A stretch of DNA of 42,723 bases from a virus: the IMG/VR virus record IMGVR_UViG_3300042154_002579, positions 1-42,723 of that record; one strand, 5' to 3'. How positions within the stretch are numbered: position 1 is the stretch's first letter; each line of letters opens with the position of its first letter. The position numbers were made by a program, and so were the translations under genes. Below the pieces are notes generated by a model that saw only the letters and a list, made by a program, of their open reading frames with translations, was not told the origin of the DNA and did no database searches. Positions 35,926-42,723 of this stretch are shown here, in pieces.

Positions 35926-37461
35926 ATGGCTGACGGAATTACTTACGCGGCTCCGGTCGCCGGACAAAACACGCAGAACCCGCTTCAAAATATGCAGCAG
36001 ATGCAGGCTATGGGCCTTCGCGCTGCGGAGATGGAACGGACGCAACAGGCGACTGAACAGCAGGCGATGTCGTTTGCTGGCAAGCAGGCGCTTGGTGCGA
36101 TCATGCAGAAGCATTTCAATCCTGAAAATGGCGAGTTCGATCACGTCGGGGCTTTTGGTGATTTAGCCTCCCACAAAGAACTTGCGCCAGTTTTAGCTGA
36201 ATACATGCCCACATTGTTACAAATGCCGGGTGTGCAGGCTGACTCTTTGGATAAACAATTAAATCATCAACTGCATCTTACTGAAGCAAACTCCAGATTA
36301 AGTGCAGATGCGTTTAATAAATTGCAGGTTGGCGGGGCAGACCCGTCCGCTATTGCAACTGATCTTGTCGCACAGCAAGCACGAATTGGATATATTGACC
36401 GCAAGCAGTTGCCTGCATATACAGCGCAATTAGTTGATCTTGCAAAAAAGAATCCAAAAGCCTTTCAACAGCAATTATATTCTTCTGCGCAATTCGGAAA
36501 AGAAGCGCAAGAATCGCTGCAGCGCACTAAATCTGATCTTGGGTATCTGAGAGAAGAAGTTGATACATATGGGCAGGACCCAAATGATTTTGCAACTTAC
36601 GGTAAAAAAATAACGATGCCTCGTTTTATGGCTGGCACTGTATCTCCTATTTTGCAGAATGTGTTAGGAGAACAACAGATGCCAGCCCAACAGGATGCTA
36701 CGCTCGGTGGGTCGGCTCCTCCTACCGGCGGTGTAGCTAGGCAGGGAGAGTCACCCTCGGCTCTCCCTGCCGGTCGTCTTGCTGAAGCTCCTACGAGTTT
36801 TACGCGCGAACAAGAAGCGCAAAAACCTGAAAGTGCTTGGGGGAAAATGCGAGAAAGCATCGGTGAGGAGGCTGATGGCGCTGCGGCATCACAGCAAGCC
36901 ATTACAGAAACACGCTCGTTGATTAATGATCTACAAAATCTCGGTAAAACCGGCACAGGGCCAACTGCGAAAATACGAGCACAGGCTGTTAAGTTGTTAA
37001 ATGAGACTCAAGGGCTGTTGGACAATTTGCCAGAAAAATCGCCTTTGAAAAAATTGGCAATTCCTTTCTTCGAATCTGCCAGTAAAGCTGTAGCGGGGTC
37101 GGATGATCCAAGCAAATGGGTTGGAGCGGCGGAAGCTCTAGAAAAACTTGGAGCTATTACCGCTATTGGCGGTTTGCGCCGAGCCGTTGGGTCTGGAAAT
37201 AAAGTCACTCAACAAGAAGTGATGAAATTTATTGATATTTTCCCTGGGCTCACATCTTCTCCGGGAGGTGTGAAACGAATGCTCGATTATATGGAAAAGG
37301 TGAATAAATCTGTGCTAGAACGTCAGAAATTTTTCAACTTTTTCGAACGAGAAAACAGGGGACACCGCACTAAAGGTTTTAATCCAAGTGTGTTTGATGA
37401 AGAATGGAATGAAATTCTTCGCAAAAGCGGCGCAATAAAGTTTGAGCAGCAAGGAGAATAG
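35926..37461 (+). CDS. Ejection protein candidate (gp20 position), 511 aa
   Basis: Start at the ATG at 35926 with TTGGAGA as ribosome site; the TTG at 35914 is inside that site. Mostly helical and Gln/Ala-rich (QNPLQNMQQMQAMGLRAAEMERTQQA), with a Pro/Ser linker near 265-300 and a second helical part (SLINDLQNLGKTGTGPTAKI). No enzyme motif. Second of three ejection-type genes in P22 order (7, 20, 16). Family not recognisable by motif; call is from position and composition. Confidence 0.7.
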   Translation: MADGITYAAPVAGQNTQNPLQNMQQMQAMGLRAAEMERTQQATEQQAMSFAGKQALGAIMQKHFNPENGEFDHVGAFGDLASHKELAPVLAEYMPTLLQMPGVQADSLDKQLNHQLHLTEANSRLSADAFNKLQVGGADPSAIATDLVAQQARIGYIDRKQLPAYTAQLVDLAKKNPKAFQQQLYSSAQFGKEAQESLQRTKSDLGYLREEVDTYGQDPNDFATYGKKITMPRFMAGTVSPILQNVLGEQQMPAQQDATLGGSAPPTGGVARQGESPSALPAGRLAEAPTSFTREQEAQKPESAWGKMRESIGEEADGAAASQQAITETRSLINDLQNLGKTGTGPTAKIRAQAVKLLNETQGLLDNLPEKSPLKKLAIPFFESASKAVAGSDDPSKWVGAAEALEKLGAITAIGGLRRAVGSGNKVTQQEVMKFIDIFPGLTSSPGGVKRMLDYMEKVNKSVLERQKFFNFFERENRGHRTKGFNPSVFDEEWNEILRKSGAIKFEQQGE

Positions 37462-37463
37462 TC

Positions 37464-39860
37464 ATGGTCGATCTTGAAAATACATGGCTAGAAATGTATG
37501 GAAAAGGGGGTCAAAAAGCTGCTCCCCCGGCAAGTGGCGCACCTGCGGAGACGCCCGTTGCTCCGATGAGTGATACAGAACGCACTTGGCATGAAATGTA
37601 TGGCAAGTCTGTTCCGGCGCAATCAGCAACTACTGCTCCGCCTCCTCCTACTTCCACACCTATGGAAGCAAGAGCGATTGAGGCGTCAAAGCAAGGCAAA
37701 AAACACTGGAATGTGAATGAAGCCTATAGGGGCAGCGAAGATCCGGCACGAGCGCAATACAATAGCTTAATTCAACTCGGCGCTTCACCCAAAGAAGCGT
37801 TGTTTTTGACCGGCGCCGCAGCTTCTGAAAGCAATTTTGATCCAACTGCCGTGCACGATCAAGGCACTGGTTACGGCCTTTACGGACACAGACTTGATCG
37901 TTTAACTGCTATGCGAAAATTTGCTGGCACGGAATATCCGTCGCAAATACAGCAAAATGCTTTTGCCTTGCAGGAACTTCGTTCTCGTCCTGAATGGGAT
38001 ATGATTAATAATGCGAAAAATGCAAGAGAACTTGCTATCGCTCAAATGCACTATGAACGTCCTCAAGGCTATACCCCGTCTGATCCGACAGGTGGATTAA
38101 ATTTTGCTGGACGTTTAGGGACGCTTAATAAATTTTCGTCGTTTATGGGTGAAGGCGAAAAGATTGCTCCCGGTGAATTGGCTCCTGAGTGGGGGGCCAT
38201 GCAATCTGCTGCGAGTGGCGCGGCGTTTGGTTTTGGCCCGCAGATTCGAGCTGCTTATAAAGCGGGAGGTTTATCTGGACCTCAATATGAAGCCTATTTG
38301 CACGATCTTCAACGGCAAGAACAACTATATAAAGAGCAAAATCCGTTGTCTGGTTATGGCGCGGAAGCTGTTGGCACAATGGTTTCGCCCGGAATGTTAT
38401 TGCGTGGGGCAAAAGTTGTGGCTCCGTTTGCTGCTCCGTATCTTGCGCCAATTACATCAAGAATAACTGGATACTTGGCTCCAAAAGTTGCGCCAGTTAT
38501 TACTGCGGCGGAACCCTATTTGCAAACTGCTGGTGAATTGTTAGGACCGACTGGGGTTGCAGGAGTCGAAGGCGCTGGGCAGGCTGCGCTTCAAACTGGA
38601 CTTGAAGCTGGTAGTCAGGCACTTGGCGGAACACTTGGGGATACTGAAACTCCTTTCGCAGAGCAGTTTAAAAGAAATGTTTTGACAGGAGGTGTGCTTG
38701 GTGCAGGCCTGAGTAAAGCATTGACACCTAAAGCTGGTGGGGTGTTTGCTCCTGAATGGGAAGGGAATGCACGCGCTCTCGGACAAGCGGCATTTGATAA
38801 ATATAAAATCCCCGTCAGTCCGGGCCAATTTGCGAAGGGTGAGGCTAAACAATTCTTTGAAAAAACTGCATCGCAAGGAAATCTTGACGCTCAAGCTAAA
38901 CGCTATTCAGAAGAATTGGCGAAAAGCATTGGTGCAAAAGATTTAACGCCTGCAGGTTGGGATGCTGCAAAAAAAGCAGCGGGTAAAGAATATGATACGT
39001 TTGCAGCTTCTGTTGGAACATTAGCGCCCACGCCAACAGCTGGACGGAAGTTCTATGACATTTACACTTCTGCGTATGGCATCCGCGATCCAAATATTCG
39101 AAACACTGTCATGGATATTCTTACAAAAATTGGAGATGATTTAAGAACTGGGCGCATGAACGGCACCATGTATCGGAATTATGTAAAGAGCGGAGAAATT
39201 ATCGACAACAAACTTTTAGGCCTGGATAATGCCACTAAAAAGCATTTTGGTGGAAAAATCCGAGATGCGCTCGATACTCTTGTGCGGGATAATTTTCCTG
39301 CTGAAGCTGATCAGCTAATCGCTTTGAACTCTCGTTATCGCGATATTAAAACTTTGGAAAAATTGACAACCACAAGTGGGATTGTTAATCCAAAAGCTGT
39401 GGCGAAAAAAGTTAAAAGCAAGGGGGCGTCCGCTAACTCTCCGTTGCAAGAACTTGGTCCAATCGGTGAGTTTTTGCCGAAAGTTAATGAAGCGGGTGAA
39501 GCCGTTATGAAAAAGCCCGCTGAAACTGGCGTGATGGCGGCTCTTGGAAGATATGGCATGTATGGCGGCGGTTATGCCTATCTTGCATCCGAGTTGCCCA
39601 TAGTGAATTCGTTCCTTCAGGCGGGTGGCCCATTATTTGCACAAGCAGTGCCTTATGCTGCGGGCGGAGTAGCTGCCGCAGGGGCTACAATAGCTGGCAA
39701 ACGGGCGTTGACTGAGTTAGCTTCTCAACCTGAATGGATGAAGCGCGCCATCTTTGAACAAAAAGTTGGAAAAACTATGAAAACTGGTGCGAGAAAAGCT
39801 GTGAGGCCGCTGCTTCATGCGGGAATTAGTTATAATCCTTTGACTGGAGTTCAAGAATGA
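37464..39860 (+). CDS. Ejection protein with phage tail lysozyme domain, 798 aa
   Basis: Residues 95-225 form a Phage_lysozyme2-like (PF18013 type) domain: YNSLIQLGASPKEALFLTGAAASESNFDPTAV with Glu122 in ASESNF as the likely catalytic acid, then GTGYGLYGHRLDRL. It would open peptidoglycan for DNA entry. Two short repeats at the front, ENTWLEMYGK (5-14) and ERTWHEMYGK (39-48), are joined by Pro/Ala linkers. The remaining 550 residues are long helices with hydrophobic Ala/Gly parts (VVAPFAAPYLAPI), fitting passage through the envelope. It is in the P22 gp16 position but longer (gp16 is 609). Confidence 0.85.
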   Translation: MVDLENTWLEMYGKGGQKAAPPASGAPAETPVAPMSDTERTWHEMYGKSVPAQSATTAPPPPTSTPMEARAIEASKQGKKHWNVNEAYRGSEDPARAQYNSLIQLGASPKEALFLTGAAASESNFDPTAVHDQGTGYGLYGHRLDRLTAMRKFAGTEYPSQIQQNAFALQELRSRPEWDMINNAKNARELAIAQMHYERPQGYTPSDPTGGLNFAGRLGTLNKFSSFMGEGEKIAPGELAPEWGAMQSAASGAAFGFGPQIRAAYKAGGLSGPQYEAYLHDLQRQEQLYKEQNPLSGYGAEAVGTMVSPGMLLRGAKVVAPFAAPYLAPITSRITGYLAPKVAPVITAAEPYLQTAGELLGPTGVAGVEGAGQAALQTGLEAGSQALGGTLGDTETPFAEQFKRNVLTGGVLGAGLSKALTPKAGGVFAPEWEGNARALGQAAFDKYKIPVSPGQFAKGEAKQFFEKTASQGNLDAQAKRYSEELAKSIGAKDLTPAGWDAAKKAAGKEYDTFAASVGTLAPTPTAGRKFYDIYTSAYGIRDPNIRNTVMDILTKIGDDLRTGRMNGTMYRNYVKSGEIIDNKLLGLDNATKKHFGGKIRDALDTLVRDNFPAEADQLIALNSRYRDIKTLEKLTTTSGIVNPKAVAKKVKSKGASANSPLQELGPIGEFLPKVNEAGEAVMKKPAETGVMAALGRYGMYGGGYAYLASELPIVNSFLQAGGPLFAQAVPYAAGGVAAAGATIAGKRALTELASQPEWMKRAIFEQKVGKTMKTGARKAVRPLLHAGISYNPLTGVQE

Positions 39861-41218
39861 AAAAGGTAAGTGGAGCCCTTGCGGCCTTTTTGTATAGCAC
39901 ATCTGCACTCTGGGGCGCGACCTTGCTGCCTAACGGGCAACAGCAATTCGTCGATGCGACGGGCAAGCCCTATGCTGCTGGCAAGGTGTATTTCTACAGC
40001 AATTACCCGACATGCACGGTTCTGAAAAATACTTATCAGAATGAAGCTGGGACGCAGCTTAACACGAACCCGATTATTCTGGATGCTGCGGGTCGTGCCA
40101 CGATTTTTGGTTCGGGCGCGTATTGCCAGGTTTTGAAAGACGCGAACAATAACACAATCTGGACGAAATATACGTCTGATACGTCGTCTGCGAGTAATTT
40201 GGGATGGGGTGGGACGAGTGGCGGAACGGCTAACGCCCAGACCGTGACGGTTTCGGCCTTTTCAAATGTGAATGGACAGACTTTTTACTTCAAAGCTGGC
40301 GCTACAAACACGTCTGCCTTAACGCTTACAGTCAACGGCGGTTCTGCGATTAGCGTGGTGCGTGATACGCCGACCGGAACGGTTGCGCTGACGGGTGGTG
40401 AGGTGGTGTCGGGCAACATCATCGGCGTGACCTATGACAGTGGCACAGGTGTTTTCCATCTTGTGACCAACAACTCACGGCTGTTTGGTTATGCGAATGC
40501 GGTGCCTGCTGCCATCACCATGGACCTGAACGCTTCAAGTTCGCACGTCGTGAACGTCACAGGGTCTGGCGTCAGCATTTCAAGTTTTGGCGCAGGCGGT
40601 GCGTCTGCGGCTGCGAACACGATTTTCTTTCTGCAGTTTAACGGCACGAACACTGTCGTAGCTGGGGCGAATATCACCACGCCGTCTGGTGGTAATATTG
40701 TTGTGTCGAGTGGCGCGTCTTTGACTGTGTTGTATCAAGGCGCAAACTCTTGGCGAGTGCTGCAAGTCACTGGCGGTTCGAGCAGTGCGATTGGGCAAAT
40801 TGCCGCATTTGCGACAAGCACTTGTCCGACTGGCTGGCTAAAAGCAAACGGAGCCACTCCTGCGCAAGCGACTTATCCAGGTTTGTATGCGGCTATCGGC
40901 ACGACTTGGGGACCGGCGGCTGCGGGCAACTTCACGCTTCCTGATTTCCGTGGAATGTTCCTGCGCGGGATCACCGATGGCCGTGCAACTGATCCGAATG
41001 GCGGGGCTCTTACAGCACAAGCCCTTGCTGCTTTTGTGGACGATCAGTTTGAAAGCCACACACACACTTATACCGCAGGAGGGTCTTCGACGATTGCCCT
41101 TTCGGCAGGCGGTGTTCCAGTCAATCAGTCGGCACCTTCTAGCACAAATACTGGCGCAACTGGCGGAACGGAAACAAACCCGAAGAACGAAGGTGTGCTT
41201 TACTGTATTCAGTATTAA
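39857..41218 (+). CDS. Collar-type tail fibre with signal-like N-terminus, 453 aa
   Basis: ATG overlaps the previous TGA. Residues 1-22 (MKKVSGALAAFLYSTSALWG) look like a Sec signal peptide, rare for a virion protein. Residues 25-115 (LPNGQQQFVDATGKPYAAGKVYFYSN, NPIILDAAGRATIFGSGAYCQVLKD) are the common phage fibre head-binding-type domain. Residues 313-375 (CPTGWLKANGATP, FTLPDFRGMFLRG) are a phage tail collar domain, and the end is a Ser/Thr/Gly-rich tip with HTHTY. Last gene of the rightward set, at the P22 gp9 position. Confidence 0.87.
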   Translation: MKKVSGALAAFLYSTSALWGATLLPNGQQQFVDATGKPYAAGKVYFYSNYPTCTVLKNTYQNEAGTQLNTNPIILDAAGRATIFGSGAYCQVLKDANNNTIWTKYTSDTSSASNLGWGGTSGGTANAQTVTVSAFSNVNGQTFYFKAGATNTSALTLTVNGGSAISVVRDTPTGTVALTGGEVVSGNIIGVTYDSGTGVFHLVTNNSRLFGYANAVPAAITMDLNASSSHVVNVTGSGVSISSFGAGGASAAANTIFFLQFNGTNTVVAGANITTPSGGNIVVSSGASLTVLYQGANSWRVLQVTGGSSSAIGQIAAFATSTCPTGWLKANGATPAQATYPGLYAAIGTTWGPAAAGNFTLPDFRGMFLRGITDGRATDPNGGALTAQALAAFVDDQFESHTHTYTAGGSSTIALSAGGVPVNQSAPSSTNTGATGGTETNPKNEGVLYCIQY

Positions 41219-41237
41219 GCCCACTTGATAGCTAGTG

Positions 41238-41260
41238 CGGGGTGGGATTAACCTGCCCCG
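41238..41260. terminator. Hairpin at the convergent gene junction
   Basis: CGGGGTGGG (41238-41246) pairs with CCTGCCCCG (41252-41260), two wobble pairs, around a five-base loop. The stop codon of the leftward gene (plus TTA 41248-41250) lies in the loop. It separates converging transcripts; T-runs are missing. Confidence 0.55.
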
Positions 41261-42438
41261 TGCATTTCCCTAGCCAGCGGAACGTAAGTTTCTGTCCCCG
41301 CTTGACGCTGAATAATCCCCGCCTTTTCCATTAAATTCATAATACGCTCCGCTTTTTCGGCGGGAGTGCGCTGTGATAAAAACCGTAAGATTGTTGCCGC
41401 AGCAATCGGGGCGCGGTGCTTCACATAAATGCTGAATAAATACTGAAATGTTTCTTCGATCACTTGATCGTCGGAGCGCATAATCATGTCGCGGAAGATT
41501 TGCGGCATCAATTCTTCAATCTCAAGCAACCAGCCTCTCGCCCGTTCGACATCTTGCATTCGAATAGCGAGTTCTTCGCCGCGAGCCATGGCGGAAGTCA
41601 TCGCGAGTTTAACGGCAAAGATTGTTCCTCGACGTGGAATGTAGTTGGCGAGTTTCGGATGATCGGGAACTGGTCCCCATTTATCTTTGCGCCAGCGCTC
41701 CATGTCCGCAATAGCTTTCGCGTCCCATTTCATTTCGCCGTAATAGTCTGCGCAGGCATCTAACTTTTGAACAAGTTTTTTCTGCTCCGCGTCCATGTTT
41801 TTGTATTCGCCAAACAGCGGGACATCGGGCATGGACGAGGAATAGACCATTAAAAGGCGAGAGGTCCAGCCCATTGTCCATGCGGCCTCGGGAAGCAACG
41901 TCGCCAAGAAACCGGGCTGTGATCCGACGAGCAGCGTGGTCATGGGATTGTGAATTTCAATCGGGTCTTTCAAACTGTGGCGGCGTTCCTCACGGTATGT
42001 TGCTTTGTGGTCGAACAACTCGTTAATGATGGACAGAAAGTTTAGATCGTGAGCGTTAATAAAAACCCCTAGCTCTGCGGCGAAGACGAACAGGTGGTTG
42101 TAATCGAGGACTCCAGAATTGTTGGGTTTGAGCACTGATCGTGCCGACCGACCCAGCGCGTCAATGTATGAGGCGGCTGTCACGCTGTTGGGCGCGATGT
42201 GAAATTTCTTCGTGGCCTTGAGCAGCGCTTCGGCAGGGTTGATCGCTTGCGATTTGCCGATGCCCGGAGGGGCCACGAGCATTGTGTAGAGGTTCGCATA
42301 TTGCGGACCTGCTTTTGTCATGCACCAAACACGTTTTTCTAACGCGCCAGAAAGCGTGGTGATCGCCGCCCATTTACGGAAAATTTCTGGTGACGGGCGC
42401 TCGTCAGTGAACGCCACAAAAGAATCAACAAAGTCCAC
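41248..42438 (-). CDS. P-loop NTPase, DUF3987-like replicative helicase candidate, 396 aa
   Basis: GTG start at 42438 with AGGGAG six bases before it. N-terminal SFVAFTDERPSPEIFRKWAAITTLSGALEKRVW is the usual entrance of this family, followed by Walker A APPGIGKS (56-63), then a Walker-B-like strand LFVFAAELGVF with Glu, and a sensor region TTLLVGSQPGFLATLLP followed by WTSRLLMVYS. The C-terminal 90 residues look like a winged helix (ILRFLSQRTPAEKAERIMNLM). DUF3987/RecA-like ATPases replace DnaB-type helicases in many phages. Adjacent to DNA polymerase, consistent with replication. Confidence 0.82.
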   Translation of the reverse strand: MDFVDSFVAFTDERPSPEIFRKWAAITTLSGALEKRVWCMTKAGPQYANLYTMLVAPPGIGKSQAINPAEALLKATKKFHIAPNSVTAASYIDALGRSARSVLKPNNSGVLDYNHLFVFAAELGVFINAHDLNFLSIINELFDHKATYREERRHSLKDPIEIHNPMTTLLVGSQPGFLATLLPEAAWTMGWTSRLLMVYSSSMPDVPLFGEYKNMDAEQKKLVQKLDACADYYGEMKWDAKAIADMERWRKDKWGPVPDHPKLANYIPRRGTIFAVKLAMTSAMARGEELAIRMQDVERARGWLLEIEELMPQIFRDMIMRSDDQVIEETFQYLFSIYVKHRAPIAAATILRFLSQRTPAEKAERIMNLMEKAGIIQRQAGTETYVPLAREMHGAG

Positions 42439-42473
42439 CCCAGGCTCCCTGCATTTCTAAAAGCAAATTGCTA

Positions 42474-42723
42474 TTAAAGTTTTTGTGAGAGCAGAGGTGT
42501 TCTTCTGCGCTCGTCCTTTTTGTTTTTCCACTTAGCCAAACCATCGGGATTGGAGTCTGGGTCGAAGTTGCCCCAGTTCCATCCGACTTTCGCTTCGCCG
42601 GGGACGACTAACTGATGACCGTCTTTTTCAAATGCGAGATCGAAATGTGAAAGAGCCTCGGAGATGATGTCAACTTCGTTAAGGTGTTCGGGGTATTGAA
42701 AGTAAAGAGCGTCGTGGACTTGG
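42474..42723 (-). CDS. Family A DNA polymerase, C-terminal end only (partial)
   Basis: 83 residues up to the stop (minus-strand TAA at 42476-42474); the rest is beyond the window. QVHDALYFQYPE at the very edge is polymerase motif C, with the catalytic Asp in VHD. VVPGEAKVGWNWGNF is the usual phage family A ending (V-P-x-E-x-K-x-G-x-N-W-G). A polar basic tail KNKKDERRRTPLL follows. Copies phage DNA together with the neighbouring NTPase. Motif C reads HDA where cellular enzymes have HDE, a substitution tolerated in phages. Confidence 0.88.
   Translation of the reverse strand, partial: QVHDALYFQYPEHLNEVDIISEALSHFDLAFEKDGHQLVVPGEAKVGWNWGNFDPDSNPDGLAKWKNKKDERRRTPLLSQKL

Noticed and set aside
1-42723. 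Lysogeny module, tRNA genes or CRISPR array
   Set aside because: No integrase, CI/Cro-like repressor pair, cloverleaf or regularly spaced repeats with unique spacers found; only part of the genome is visible, so absence is limited to this window.

Overview
This window is a large part of a tailed-phage genome of podovirus type infecting a Gram-negative host. The virion genes match the P22 plan in both identity and order: large terminase, P22-type portal, scaffold, P22 gp5-type coat, gp4-like and gp10-like tail accessory factors, three ejection-protein candidates and a fibre. The host call rests on a lysis cassette with an Rz-like inner-membrane spanin, an overlapping Rz1-like lipoprotein and a near-consensus sigma70 promoter before the late genes. 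I see no integrase, repressor, reverse transcriptase, tRNA or CRISPR array. Both ends are cut inside genes: the last three codons of the left edge start a gene, and the right edge carries only the C-terminus of a family A DNA polymerase.

Layout. (1) 1-9684, leftward: about 25 tightly packed, mostly short and unrecognised early genes, with a UvrD-type helicase, a HIRAN-domain protein and an MSMEG_6728-like putative DNA glycosylase. (2) 7647-7751, 8588-9129 and 9685-10450: non-coding control regions with terminators, palindromes, a 19-bp perfect inverted pair, seven ACCATTT repeats beside an AT-rich stretch (an origin candidate) and a recurring TGGGYYTAAG box that abuts several -10 sequences. 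(3) 10451-41218, rightward late region: terminase small subunit, small basic proteins, lysis genes, a first fibre/spike block, holin-like gene, terminase large subunit, portal, an unknown Gly/Pro-rich protein, scaffold, coat, a second tailspike, tail accessory factors, ejection proteins and a collar-type fibre. (4) 41248-42723, leftward again: a DUF3987-like P-loop NTPase (replicative helicase candidate) and DNA polymerase. If the genome is circularly permuted, the two leftward arms belong to one early/replication arc.

How it works together: the leftward arc supplies replication, repair and probable host-takeover proteins. The rightward arc, started at 10388-10416, makes lysis, packaging and virion proteins. 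Two features stand out in the virion part. A roughly 130-residue domain occurs three times (two fibre/spike N-termini and one stand-alone protein between the tail accessory genes), and an 84-residue protein is paralogous to an extra N-terminal domain on the gp4-like protein. All names come from reading motifs and gene order by eye; no database search was run.
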